44,676 nt of DNA from Chroococcus sp. FPU101 (GCF_017312365.1 NZ_BLJI01000034.1:1-44676); one strand, 5' to 3'. Counted from the first letter of the stretch, positions 26,057 to 35,569 are shown. Translations and numbers: made by a program. Notes: generated by a model not told the origin, from the letters alone.

Positions 26057-26281
26057 CTACAAACTAAAATCCTTTTTCTTTCTCAATAATTTAGTAACTA
26101 GGAAATAAAGAATAACAATCCCGAATTGCGTTTCGAGCAAAATCAAATACCCTTTAATCAAATAGTTTAGTTCCAGATTTGAGTTAAATGCAAAAACGAT
26201 TCCACCCAAAACTAAAAAAGGAATTGTCCGAAGCCATTTCATTGACTCTTTATGTATTTTACGACTGAGAGCATGATTCAT
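26057..26281 (-). CDS. Small membrane protein heading the TM2/HhH operon
   Basis: A 74-residue protein with an amphipathic basic N-terminus (S-R-K-I-H-K-E-S-M-K-W-L-R), two hydrophobic segments (about 19-34 and 42-62) and a K-K-K-D tail. No family is recognised. It ends 14 bases before the TM2 gene and is probably its operon partner. Confidence 0.6.
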   Translation of the reverse strand: MNHALSRKIHKESMKWLRTIPFLVLGGIVFAFNSNLELNYLIKGYLILLETQFGIVILYFLVTKLLRKKKDFSL

Positions 26282-26344
26282 CTTAGCAACTCAACATTAG
26301 TAATGTGCTTGAAGATTAGTTTAAATTTACATCACATCAAAAGC

Positions 26345-27127
26345 TTAACTAGAAGCACTGGTGTAAAATCTTAGGGCAAACTTCCAAAACCAGATTGAGA
26401 TGAATAATAAAGCAATCGCTAGAACTCCCGAACCTGCAACCCCAATCAATTGCCCTTTATTTAACATCACTTGTGCAGGAATTGTTGTTAAAAAAGCAAC
26501 GGGAATAATAAAGGTAAAAAAGAAGCGGTAAATAGCAGGATAAGCGACCATTGGGTAACGTCCTGCTTCAAGCAAACCTCGAAGAACTTCTGTAACATTA
26601 TAGATTTTAACAAACCAAATGCTTGTTGCTCCTAACATAAACCACAGACTGTATAAAATAATTACTCCAAATAAAATCGGTATTAATCCCAATAAATATG
26701 ATTGAAAACTTAAATTTAATTGAAATCCTGCATATAAAATAATAATAGCTCCAAAAATCAAATCAGGAAAGCCCCAAGGGGATAAGGTTCGAGTTGATAA
26801 CCAAAATTGGCTACTAATGGGTTTTAGCAAAACAAAATCTAATGTTCCTTGTTCCACTTGTTCGACGATACGATTAAGATTGGGTACCAAAAATGTCGCC
26901 GAAACCCCCTGTAGTAAAGTAAATATACCTAAAACTACCAGAGCTTCAGCCCATGACCAACCTTGAAATTGATAACCTGTTCGATAAAATAGAAACAAGC
27001 CGAATAAACTACCGACTAAGTTGGCTAAACTGCTTAAGCCTGCGATAATAAAGTTTAAACGGTATTCTAACTCTGCCGCGATCGCTGTACTCCAAAACAA
27101 TCCGATAAGCTGTAAATATTTTTTCAT
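26345..27127 (-). CDS. ABC-2 type transporter permease (DUF990/COG3694-like)
   Basis: A 260-residue permease with six hydrophobic segments (about 24-47, 58-80, 115-133, 141-170, 200-222, 228-250) and the G-T-L-D-F-V-L-L-K-P-I-S-S-Q-F loop typical of the DUF990/COG3694 group. These proteins pair with a second permease and an ATPase to form an ABC exporter; neither is adjacent, so partners must be encoded elsewhere. It is 63 bases upstream of the TM2/HhH operon on the same strand and may share its transcript. The substrate is unknown. Confidence 0.85.
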   Translation of the reverse strand: MKKYLQLIGLFWSTAIAAELEYRLNFIIAGLSSLANLVGSLFGLFLFYRTGYQFQGWSWAEALVVLGIFTLLQGVSATFLVPNLNRIVEQVEQGTLDFVLLKPISSQFWLSTRTLSPWGFPDLIFGAIIILYAGFQLNLSFQSYLLGLIPILFGVIILYSLWFMLGATSIWFVKIYNVTEVLRGLLEAGRYPMVAYPAIYRFFFTFIIPVAFLTTIPAQVMLNKGQLIGVAGSGVLAIALLFISIWFWKFALRFYTSASS

Positions 27128-27217
27128 ATTGCTAAAAACTTATCTCCAAATCGTTACAATTAAGCAACTCACTTTTTATTCTATCAAACTCATCTAGTTT
27201 AAATTATCGTTTTATTG

Positions 27218-28306
27218 ATGAACACAAGTCATTTCATAAAACAGCTTCAACTTAAATTTGATGCTACCTATCTTGAGAAAGAGCCTAAATATAGTGATCC
27301 TGAAAAACCAATCACTGAACAACTATCGGCTGCGGTATTTACGGAAAATGGACAATATTTATGGTTAGCTGCTGATGAAGAAGTGGCGATAGAACGTTTA
27401 GAAAAGTTAGATGATCATACTTACGGAAATCATCAAAGATTTGCTATACAAAACTTATTAGATGATTTTGATCCAGAACAAAAAGAAATCGATATCGAAG
27501 GATTAGACTATGATGGTCAATATTTATGGTTGATTGGTTCTCATAGTAGCAAACGCAAAAAAGCTAAAGAAAATCCGATTAAAGGAAAGCAATTAACCGT
27601 ATCGTTTGATGGAAATCGTTATTTACTTGCTCGTATTCCCCTAGTTGGCGAAAAATTAGTTAAAACAACAGAGACAATACATTCAGCCGTTTTAAAACGA
27701 GGGACTAATACAAACGAATTAATTCAAGTTTTATCACAAGATCCTTATCTGGGAGAAATTATTTCTAGTAATCTACCTGGAAAAGACAATGGTTTTGATA
27801 TTGAAGGATTTGTGCTTCAATATCATAAAATCTTAATTGGATTACGCGGCCCTGTTTTAAGAGGAATTGCGATTTTAATCGAAATAGAACTCGAGGAATT
27901 CGCATCAGGAGTTTTAACGCTTAAACCCATTGGTAGTGAGGGAAAACGCTATAAACTACATTTTGTAGATTTAAATGGCTTAGGAATTAGAGAACTTTGT
28001 TTTAAGGAAAATAATTTATTAATCCTTGCTGGGCCAACCATGAGTTTAGATGCTTCGATGCGGCTATTCGAGTTAAATAATCCCTTTAAGCTTCAAGAAA
28101 ATAGTTTGACTGAACAAGATGACAAAATATTAAAATTATTATTTGAAATTCCTCATGGCTTCCAAAACGATCGCGCTGAAGGAATTACCATTTATCCTAA
28201 TACTAATTCAACTCAATCAATCTTAGTTGTTTATGATACGCCGAATAAACAGCGTCTTTCGGATAATGAGTTTACGGTTTTAGCCGACGTGTTTGAGTTA
28301 CCGTAG
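27218..28306 (+). CDS. DUF3616 domain protein
   Basis: A 362-residue soluble protein from the ATG at 27218; a TTG lies one codon earlier. Visible DUF3616 features are L-S-A-A-V-F-T-E-N-G-Q-Y-L-W-L-A-A-D-E near 38-56, D-I-E-G-L-D-Y-D-G-Q-Y-L-W-L-I-G-S-H-S near 92-110, F-D-I-E-G-F-V-L near 193-200, and L-I-G-L-R-G-P-V. The repeated E-G-L/F and W-L pattern suggests a beta-propeller-like fold. No enzymatic role is established. It may be co-transcribed with the downstream kinase-like gene (57-base gap). Confidence 0.75.
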   Translation: MNTSHFIKQLQLKFDATYLEKEPKYSDPEKPITEQLSAAVFTENGQYLWLAADEEVAIERLEKLDDHTYGNHQRFAIQNLLDDFDPEQKEIDIEGLDYDGQYLWLIGSHSSKRKKAKENPIKGKQLTVSFDGNRYLLARIPLVGEKLVKTTETIHSAVLKRGTNTNELIQVLSQDPYLGEIISSNLPGKDNGFDIEGFVLQYHKILIGLRGPVLRGIAILIEIELEEFASGVLTLKPIGSEGKRYKLHFVDLNGLGIRELCFKENNLLILAGPTMSLDASMRLFELNNPFKLQENSLTEQDDKILKLLFEIPHGFQNDRAEGITIYPNTNSTQSILVVYDTPNKQRLSDNEFTVLADVFELP

Positions 28307-28363
28307 AAAGCTTTTTTAGAGGAGAAACGATAAAATAAAAAATAAGTCTCGATCCTAGTAATT

Positions 28364-29113
28364 ATGAATCTCTCCTCTGTTTGGTTAATAGCGTTCGCAC
28401 TCAACACCATTTTACTAGCGATCGCTTACATCATTCCCAAAAAACTTTTAACTCCTGCGGGATACCTTCATGCTTGGGTGCTGGGTGTGTTGATCTGGGG
28501 TACACTGGGTTGGCGAGGCTATACCCTAATTATGTTTTATTTCCTCGTTGGATCAGCCGTTACTAAAATTGGGATCAAGCAAAAAGAAGCAGAAGGAATA
28601 GCGGAAAAGCGTTCTGGAATGAGAGGGCCAGAGAATGTCTGGGGATCAGCACTAGCAGGATCTCTTTGCGCTATACTCACTTTACTGGTGGGTTCGCCTT
28701 ATCAGGAATTATTGATTTTAGGATATGTAGCGAGTTTAAGTACAAAACTATCGGACACCAGTGCGAGTGAAGTCGGCAAAGCTTACGGAAAAAAAACTTT
28801 TTTAATTACTACTTTACAACCTGTGCCACGCGGAACCGAAGGCGCAATTAGTTTAGAAGGGACATTAGCGGGGGTTTTTGCTTCTGCTGCGATCGCGTCT
28901 TTAGGTTTGGGAATTGGCATTATCTCAGGAATCGGCGTAATTTGGTGTATATTAGCCGCTTTTGTGGCAACAAACTTAGAAAGTCTCATCGGTGCAACCT
29001 TACAGACGAAGTGGGAATGGTTAACGAATGAATACGTGAATGTGATCAACACACTCATCGGTGCAATCGTCGCTATCTTACTCGGTTTTTTAGCCCAAAA
29101 TTTAGCACTCTAA
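28364..29113 (+). CDS. DUF92 membrane protein, VTE6-like phytyl-phosphate kinase
   Basis: A 249-residue integral membrane protein of the TIGR00297/DUF92 family with six to seven hydrophobic segments. Conserved family blocks are L-T-P-A-G-Y-L-H-A-W-V-L-G, K-R-S-G-M-R-G-P-E-N-V-W-G-S-A, A-S-L-S-T-K-L-S-D-T-S-A-S-E-V-G-K-A-Y-G-K and G-A-I-S-L-E-G-T. Plant VTE6 and its cyanobacterial homologue phosphorylate phytyl phosphate to phytyl diphosphate, allowing chlorophyll-derived phytol to be reused for tocopherol and phylloquinone. Assignment is from family pattern. It is 18 bases upstream of the ABC exporter. Confidence 0.85.
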   Translation: MNLSSVWLIAFALNTILLAIAYIIPKKLLTPAGYLHAWVLGVLIWGTLGWRGYTLIMFYFLVGSAVTKIGIKQKEAEGIAEKRSGMRGPENVWGSALAGSLCAILTLLVGSPYQELLILGYVASLSTKLSDTSASEVGKAYGKKTFLITTLQPVPRGTEGAISLEGTLAGVFASAAIASLGLGIGIISGIGVIWCILAAFVATNLESLIGATLQTKWEWLTNEYVNVINTLIGAIVAILLGFLAQNLAL

Positions 29114-29131
29114 ATAAATTTTTTTAATTGA

Positions 29132-30877
29132 ATGAACAACAGACGACTTAAAAAGCTACTTAGTTATCTTTATCCCCATTGGCGAATCATTCTAATCGGG
29201 GTTGTTGCCTTATTTATCGTTAATAGCTTAAGTGTTTACATTCCTTTACTGATTCGAGATGGTGTGGATCAACTTAAAGCTACGTTTAGCTTCTCACAAG
29301 TTTGGTACTACGTGATCTTAATTATTATCCTAGCAACGATTATGTTAGCGATTCGATTGTTATCACGGGTCTTGCTATTTGGGGTGGGTCGTCAGGTAGA
29401 ATACGAACTTAAACAAAAGATTTTTCAGCATTTGTTGAAACTTGAACCCGCTTACTTTGCGATTAATACATCGGGTGATTTAATTAACCGCGCTACCAGT
29501 GATGTTGATAATATTCGTCGTTTATTAGGATTTGCCGTTTTAAGTATTGTCAATACCTTTTTTGCTTATACCTTAACACTTCCTGCCATGTTGGCGATCA
29601 ATGTGTCTTTAAGTTTATGGGCGATCACGATTTATCCATTGATGTTGATTACTGTACAACTTTTTAGCGATCGTTTAAGAGTTCAACAATTAGACGTACA
29701 AGAAAAACTATCTGATATTAGTGAACTCATTCAAGAAGACATGAGTGGAATGTCGCTAATTAAAATTTATGCACAAGAAGAAAATGAAAAACGGGCTTTT
29801 AAGAACAAAAATACTAAACTTTTAGCAGCTAATCTAAATTTAGCCCTGACGAGAAATTTATTATTTCCCATCGTGGAGGGTTTATCCTATGTTAGTTTAC
29901 TGATTTTATTGGTATTAGGGAGCCGCGCCATTATTAATGGAGAAATTACCACTGGTGATTTTATTGCTTTAATCATTTTAGTCGAAGGTTTAGGCTTTCC
30001 CACCGCCTTGCTTGGATTTACCATTACAGCCTATCAACGGGGTGAAGTCAGCATTGATCGTATCGAAGCTATTTTACAGGTGGAACCCCAGATTAAAAAT
30101 GCTCCCTATAGCGAGTTATTGCCTCTAGAAGACATTAAAGGAGAAATTAGAGCAAATTCTTTAACTTATACTTACCCTGGGGCGAAAAAGCCTGCTTTAA
30201 AAGAAGTAAGTTTTAAAATCTTAGCGGGTGAAACGGTGGCGATCGTTGGCCCAATTGGCTGCGGAAAATCGACCCTAGCAAATGCCATTCCTCGGCTATT
30301 AGACATTAATTCAGGACAATTATTTATCGACGATTATGATGTAACTCAAATTAATTTAGCAGATTTACGCAAAGCGATCGCATATGTTCCTCAAGAAAGT
30401 TTTCTCTTTAGTACCACAATTCAGAATAATATTCGTTATGGTGAGCCAATTGCTGAACATACAACAGTTGAAGCGGCGGCGAAACAAGCTCAAATTCATC
30501 CAGAGATTTTAAATTTTCCACTACAATATGAAACCCTAGTTGGAGAAAGAGGAATCACCCTTTCTGGAGGGCAACGTCAACGAACTGCCTTAGCGAGAGC
30601 CTTATTAATCAATGCACCAATTCTAATTTTAGATGATGCCCTTTCGAGTGTCGATAATGAAACAGCCACCAACATTTTAAATAATCTAGCGACCGAACAG
30701 AAAAAAACCGTTATTTTTATTTCTCATCAACTATCTGCCGTTGCCAATGCCGATCGGATTTTTGTTATGGATCAAGGGAAAATAGTCCAAATGGGAACTC
30801 ACGAAGACTTATTATTACAGCCTGGAATTTATCAAACACTCTGGAATCAGCAACAATTAGAAGCCACTTTAAATTAA
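29132..30877 (+). CDS. ABC-type multidrug/lipid exporter, fused permease-ATPase
   Basis: A 581-residue half-transporter. The N-terminal membrane domain (about 1-320) has six helices and the E-Y-E-L-K-Q-K-I-F-Q-H-L-L-K-L-E loop. The ATPase domain has Walker A V-G-P-I-G-C-G-K-S-T, Q-loop Y-V-P-Q-E, signature L-S-G-G-Q-R-Q-R and Walker B I-L-I-L-D-D-A-L-S-S-V-D, followed by the switch His in F-I-S-H-Q. The Walker A uses Ile-Gly-Cys instead of the usual Ser-Gly-Ser, but the essential Gly-Lys-Ser/Thr is intact. It functions as a homodimer or with another half. The substrate is unknown; MsbA/MdlB-like roles are common. Confidence 0.93.
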   Translation: MNNRRLKKLLSYLYPHWRIILIGVVALFIVNSLSVYIPLLIRDGVDQLKATFSFSQVWYYVILIIILATIMLAIRLLSRVLLFGVGRQVEYELKQKIFQHLLKLEPAYFAINTSGDLINRATSDVDNIRRLLGFAVLSIVNTFFAYTLTLPAMLAINVSLSLWAITIYPLMLITVQLFSDRLRVQQLDVQEKLSDISELIQEDMSGMSLIKIYAQEENEKRAFKNKNTKLLAANLNLALTRNLLFPIVEGLSYVSLLILLVLGSRAIINGEITTGDFIALIILVEGLGFPTALLGFTITAYQRGEVSIDRIEAILQVEPQIKNAPYSELLPLEDIKGEIRANSLTYTYPGAKKPALKEVSFKILAGETVAIVGPIGCGKSTLANAIPRLLDINSGQLFIDDYDVTQINLADLRKAIAYVPQESFLFSTTIQNNIRYGEPIAEHTTVEAAAKQAQIHPEILNFPLQYETLVGERGITLSGGQRQRTALARALLINAPILILDDALSSVDNETATNILNNLATEQKKTVIFISHQLSAVANADRIFVMDQGKIVQMGTHEDLLLQPGIYQTLWNQQQLEATLN

Positions 30878-31040
30878 TCTTAGATTTCCTGAATTTGCCA
30901 CATAAAAAACGGAATAGAGCCAGAAAATTAAAGATTGTCTTGGTAACTGCTACCTTATGATAACGCCATGACAACACAAAAAATAGAAGCACCGTCACAA
31001 GTAAAGGGCAAGTCAATAAGCAATTAAACCACAGAGGGGA

Positions 31041-31157
31041 TTGACATAAAAATTAACAGGGCTTTTATGACGAGAAAGAGAGATTTTTTACTAGATATAA
31101 GTTGGGGGTGCTGATTAATTGAATATTTTCAGCTTAAAACGCCCCCGCCTTTTTTGT
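31041..31157 (+). ncRNA. Candidate small RNA with its own promoter and hairpin end
   Basis: The 343-base gap after the ABC exporter contains a consensus TTGACA at 31041-31046, a weak -10-like TTTATG 17 bases on, and a strong structure at 31104-31146: stem GGGGGTG pairing CGCCCCC over 7 bases (one G-U), an inner CTGA/TCAG stem, then a short spacer and six T at 31150-31155. Transcription from about 31076 would give an RNA of around 80 bases. No coding frame is likely here. The same hairpin could simply terminate the exporter transcript. It does not match Yfr1 or Yfr2 motifs as I know them. Confidence 0.4.
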
Positions 31158-31220
31158 TCTCTTATCCCAAACTGAGGTTAGCTAAAGTCGAGGGTTGGGG
31201 AGTATGCGAACAGAAAAAAG

Positions 31221-32926
31221 TTAAGAATCAAAGCGATAGTTAAATAGTTGAATATCACGCTCATAAAGCTTGGCAACTATCTCAATCATTTCGTCATCAT
31301 AATATTGACGAAAATCTTCACGACTTGATGGGTTATGGTGAGGTAAATGACTCTTAATACCAAGTTCTTGAATAATTTTATAAAAATCTGGCTCTAAGGT
31401 CTCAAATCGTCCAATAAAATCAACTTTCAGAACATCATGTTTATCACACACGAATTTATATTGCGGTCGAAAATGTTGCTCATTGAGTACATCAGTTGAA
31501 ATCAGTCCGACTTTTACGAACTCAGAAAAATTATCATAAGCTAAAATTTTTTCTCGTATCCAAGGACTGATAGACTTACGAACCCCCCCTTTTCTCAAGT
31601 AGTGATAGGATGAGACTAAACGATCCCAGGGATTGCGAACAAAGCAAAACTTAAAAAAAGAGCGAAAATTCCGCTCTCCAAAAATGTAACGAGCATTCGA
31701 CACATTTATATGACCTGCTCCTCGATTTCCAAATAAAGCATCACATACTGACAGTCCTGCTGTTTTAGGAATATGAAAAAAAATACAACGCAATTTGAAT
31801 AATTCATCAAGATTATACTCTGTAGAAGGGTTAACTTCAATCTCCCGAAGAACCCAAATATTAACATTATGCCGTCCTAGATAATGACGTACACTTTTAA
31901 TTTCTATATACGGCAATATTTTGGTCAAAAATTTGGTCTTAATCACTTCAAAATCTTGAGATTTGTTTGCTTTTGCTGGCAATGACAACTCTTGATTTTT
32001 AGTTTTTTTAATTAATTGTTGCGTCGATAATGGGTAAGGAAGAACAGAGGTCATAAAATCAGAACCATGTTTTTCAAATTGAGATGAAGCTATCTCGCCT
32101 TTTTTAATGAGTTGAAAATTATTGTATTCTCTGTTTTTACGTTCAGTTTTAAAATCAGTATTTGTCCAATGAGCAAATTCATCTTCATTGATGTCTTTAA
32201 GTTCATAAATACAAAGTAATGGAAATTGTTGCCAATCAAGATTAATTCTTGATTGTAGTTTTTCCCATTTTTCTGCTTTATGAAAATGTATGCTCGCAGA
32301 ATTTGGGAAAATGCGAGGCTCTTGATTAATCTCCCCTTTGCTGAGATAGTAATTATTATTGATGTCCCGATAAAGGGTCTGTATAGGTAAGATCATCATT
32401 TTGGGATGACCATAAGGAAGAGTTAGGATCAGTTGTTTAAAGTTTTGATAACAATCTCGATGTAGAATCATGTCAGCATCCCATTTGCAAACATAACTAC
32501 AAGTACATTTTGATAAGCACCAATTATAATAGTACACAAGACTATGAAGAGAGTCAGAAGGTGTCGAGAAGTGTTCTTCACCGCAGCGAGCAATTCTATG
32601 AGGATAATTAAAAACTTTTATCTTATCATGGGTATCTTTCTCCTCTTTAAATTTTTTAAAATTTCTAAAGTTTTGTCAGTGCTACCATTATCAACAAAAA
32701 CAATTTCTGTAAAAACATCAAATATTGAATTTAAACAGTCGTAGATCTTTTTTTCTTCATTCTTAGCCCGTAACATCGCACTTACACCCATGCGTAGTGA
32801 TTGATTGGGAAGAACAAAATTGTATTCTGCTTGTTCTTCACAATTTTTGAAAGAAAGAGTTATCTTTGACCAAATTATATTTTTGCTTAAGTCTTTAATT
32901 TTAGAGATCATCTTTTTGCTTATCAT
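31221..32926 (-). pseudogene. Glycosyltransferase 2-sulfotransferase fusion, frameshifted
   Basis: The first part (start ATG 32926) is the N-terminus of a family 2 glycosyltransferase: M-L-R-A-K-N-E-E and E-I-V-F-V-D-N-G-S-T-D-K-T. Frame zero stops at 32618 after K-R-R-K-I-P-M-I-R. In the -1 frame, starting near 32645, the same protein continues as E-E-K-D-T-H-D-K-I-K-V-F-N-Y-P-H and reaches K-W-D-A-D-M (DxD-like). The remaining part ends with a sulfotransferase domain: PAPS-binding F-H-I-P-K-T-A-G-L-S and F-V-R-N-P-W-D-R-L-V-S-S-Y. The whole protein would be about 568 residues. The shift occurs at CTTTAAA on the plus strand, that is T-TTA-AAG in the message. A one-base deletion is simplest; programmed slippage is possible. 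The remaining C-terminal frame runs 31221-32537. Confidence 0.82.
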
Positions 32927-33227
32927 TTAGATCAGGGTTTTAAAATTTTAACCTATGTTAATCTTTTGCAGCAAAACTTACTTTTTTAAAAACTTGATTA
33001 AAATTAAGCCCTTGCACCTTATCAGTTGGTTTCTTGAATTGGTTATGCTTAAGTTAGTTCTTAAGATTCGTCGCTTACGTTTTTTAGCTTGCTCTAAGGG
33101 TCTTAACGTTCTTGTTACTCGCTCAAGTTTTAACGGATTTTTGCGCTCAAGTCGTAAAATAAATTTTATATTGAATTAAATAAATCCCCACCTAAAACTT
33201 AGGCAGGGATAAAATATAAAAACCGAA
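32927..33227. other. AT-rich spacer between the fusion gene and the phosphoketolase-like gene
   Basis: No gene that I can support. A short plus-strand reading frame at 32955-33179 has no ribosome-binding site, biased Leu/Lys/Arg composition and no family resemblance. The only structure is the terminator listed separately at 33184-33210. Confidence 0.4.
33184..33210 (-). terminator. Terminator of the phosphoketolase-like gene
   Basis: Nested arms ATCCC (33184-33188) with GGGAT (33206-33210), and CCTAA (33191-33195) with TTAGG (33199-33203), lie 18 bases beyond the minus-strand stop. On the minus strand it is followed by TTTATTTAATT. Confidence 0.7.
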
Positions 33228-35426
33228 TTAAGCGACTAATTCCGTAGCCCGTTTTGCTAAAGCAGTAGCCGTTAAACCATTAAAAGCCATAATTTCACCC
33301 GCACTTGCTGTTGTTTCGCCGCGTTTCCAAGCAAAAACATCGCGTTTAGCCGTACTGCGTAACATAATAGGTTCTAACATACCGCTTGTCCCGCCTGTCA
33401 CCCCAATTAAAGCATCACCACTAAATAAGCGTTCAAACCCTGCATCATCCAAGAAATGATTATCGGCATCTGTACAAGACTCGGACATCACATCACTCGG
33501 ACGATAGAGACGACGCGGGTTAATCACAGAAACAATTCTAACCCCCATGCCTTGCGCTTCTAACTGAGTTGCTGCCTCGAATACAGGAAGTAACGTCATA
33601 TCCCCAATTACTGCAAAGACGACCTTTTTCGTTCCTTCACTATCATGGAGAATGACACCCCCATCCTTTAAAGCTTGACGAGTTTGTTCAAAAGTAACTC
33701 GTACAGGTAACGGTGACTTACTTGCGGTAATGACAATTCCTTTATTCTTTGTATTTAATGCCCATTCGTAACACGCTTGAATACTATTAGCATCACAGGG
33801 GAATAACGGAAAAACATTACCATTTCGCATCATTGCCGCAAAATAGTTTTCTACTTCAGGACGTTGGTGAGTCCATCCGTTACGCCCTTGTTCTAACGCA
33901 CCTGCTGTAAACAGTGTAACCGTTGAAGGGGTGGGGCGACGTAATTCGGCCATCGCTTGGGTAACAGTTTGGAAAATAGGTAAACCATTGATAGCGAAAG
34001 ACTCATAGGAACACCATAGCGTCCTCGCACCAAATAACGCTAAACCCACGGCTAAACCTGCACAAGCATCCTCGCTAAGAGGTTCATAAACCTGACCTTG
34101 TGGCGTTTGGAAATAGATATCATCAACAGTCGGGTGAACAATTTTTAGACCCACATTAATATTATTGATACCTGATGCCGCATTTCCATCCGCATTCGTC
34201 ACGACAAAATTAGGGTCTTGCTTTCCGACGTGTACCACCAGTTCACCCATCGCAGTCGTTGCTACTTTTTTATCTCCTCCAACTGCATATTCAGTCATTG
34301 GGAGAGTTCCTAAGTCGGGTAACGATAATTCAGTTTCAGTCACTACTATCTTAGATGCTGGCCCACCTGCAGCCCGTTCGTAGTTGGTTCGTACTATCGC
34401 CCACGCATCTGGAGATAAAGCCCGTTCTTTAAGTCCATTAACAATATAATCTTTTTCTAGAGAGTCACCAGGGTATAAATTATGGGACTGTGCGCCGCGT
34501 TTGTGGACTCCAGCCCCTTTGAGTTGTTTAATAATTAAAACCGTTAATGTGCCACCTAATGCCGACTTAGCCGCTTTGTCGGTTGCTTCTAGAACAGCTT
34601 GGGTAAATGCTAATCTTTGAGAGAAAGAAAACTTAGTGCTATCGACATACTCACCCGCTTGGTTCGCATCATCAAAGTCTTTCGCATTAACTAGAATGAC
34701 TTCGGCAAAACCGTTTCCTTTCCAATAGTTAATCATTTCCTCATTAGACTTAATCGACACCATACTATGATGTTCCTGTGAATAACCATTCCACACCAAA
34801 ATCGGGAGGAAATTGGTTACAGTCGGGTAAGCCGTATGAAAGTGAGCAAAACTACTCATGATATAAGGTTCACCTAAGCCACCATCACCAATTGTCACAG
34901 GAAATAGTACATCTGAATGTAATTTCGCCCCTGCCATCGCAAAATGTTGTCCTTGTCCTAAAGGCCCTGCGGGGTTGAGAAGACCAGGTATTTGTCCCGA
35001 AAGATGTCCGAGAAGTCCGTGCATTTCCCGAAACCGTTCGCCGAGTTGCTGTACGGTGTTGATGCCCATTGCTTCGAGAGAGCGATCGAGAAATACGTTA
35101 CTATAAAAACCTGGGGCATGATGTCCAACTTCTGTAATCAGATTTTTGTAACCCAACATCACCAAAGAAGCGATACCCTCAGCCACACTCGCAAAACCGC
35201 CAGGATGTCCTGACTCTTTTGTTGCTGTAGTTTGTAGAGTAAGATAACGTAGCGCATCGGCCGCGAGTAGGGTTTGATAAACGGCTACGGGGTCACTAGG
35301 CGATGTAATTGCGGTATTTCCTTCTTGTATTGCGGCTTCTCTTCCATATTTCTCAAATTCTGGGAGATTTTCTCCAAAATGCTGAATTCCTTGACAAAAA
35401 GCAGGAATGGCGGCTGTCACTGTCAT
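33228..35426 (-). CDS. Thiamine-diphosphate enzyme, phosphoketolase/transketolase-like
   Basis: A 732-residue enzyme, shorter than typical phosphoketolases (about 790-820). The ThDP-binding motif starts at G-D-G 180-182 (G-D-G-G-L-G-E-P) and ends with N213 in V-W-N-G-Y. Early His motifs are E-S-G-H-P-G-G (71-77) and V-G-H-H-A-P-G. In the pyrimidine domain, E-P-L-S-E-D-A-C-A-G-L-A-V-G-L-A-L-F-G-A-R and C-S-Y-E-S-F correspond to the phosphoketolase block with the Glu that activates ThDP. This suggests a divergent phosphoketolase family, which splits xylulose 5-phosphate or fructose 6-phosphate into acetyl phosphate. The first domain also resembles transketolase, so the reaction is not certain. 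Confidence 0.78.
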   Translation of the reverse strand: MTVTAAIPAFCQGIQHFGENLPEFEKYGREAAIQEGNTAITSPSDPVAVYQTLLAADALRYLTLQTTATKESGHPGGFASVAEGIASLVMLGYKNLITEVGHHAPGFYSNVFLDRSLEAMGINTVQQLGERFREMHGLLGHLSGQIPGLLNPAGPLGQGQHFAMAGAKLHSDVLFPVTIGDGGLGEPYIMSSFAHFHTAYPTVTNFLPILVWNGYSQEHHSMVSIKSNEEMINYWKGNGFAEVILVNAKDFDDANQAGEYVDSTKFSFSQRLAFTQAVLEATDKAAKSALGGTLTVLIIKQLKGAGVHKRGAQSHNLYPGDSLEKDYIVNGLKERALSPDAWAIVRTNYERAAGGPASKIVVTETELSLPDLGTLPMTEYAVGGDKKVATTAMGELVVHVGKQDPNFVVTNADGNAASGINNINVGLKIVHPTVDDIYFQTPQGQVYEPLSEDACAGLAVGLALFGARTLWCSYESFAINGLPIFQTVTQAMAELRRPTPSTVTLFTAGALEQGRNGWTHQRPEVENYFAAMMRNGNVFPLFPCDANSIQACYEWALNTKNKGIVITASKSPLPVRVTFEQTRQALKDGGVILHDSEGTKKVVFAVIGDMTLLPVFEAATQLEAQGMGVRIVSVINPRRLYRPSDVMSESCTDADNHFLDDAGFERLFSGDALIGVTGGTSGMLEPIMLRSTAKRDVFAWKRGETTASAGEIMAFNGLTATALAKRATELVA

Positions 35427-35477
35427 TCAGATACCCCTTAAATATAAATATAATCTGCAAGTATTAAATTAATCTTA

Positions 35478-35539
35478 CAGTTTCGGGTGTATACCGAGAG
35501 ATTCGGTTAGTCAGGGGTTAAGGATAGAATATTCTGTAG
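35478..35539. repeat. Imperfect direct repeat A, left of the GmrSD gene
   Basis: A 62-base stretch about 80 percent identical, without gaps, to 37659-37720; the longest shared run is GGGTTAAGGATAGAATA. The two copies are in the same orientation and bracket the GmrSD gene. This copy starts 52 bases upstream of the phosphoketolase-like gene, in its promoter region. Confidence 0.75.
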
Positions 35540-35569
35540 AGACTCAATATAGATGAATAATTTTATATA

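Noticed and set aside
30765-31016. Minus-strand reading frame of 83 codons
   Set aside because: It overlaps the end of the ABC exporter and has no family resemblance.
32955-33179. Plus-strand reading frame of 74 codons
   Set aside because: Biased composition, no ribosome-binding site, no family resemblance.
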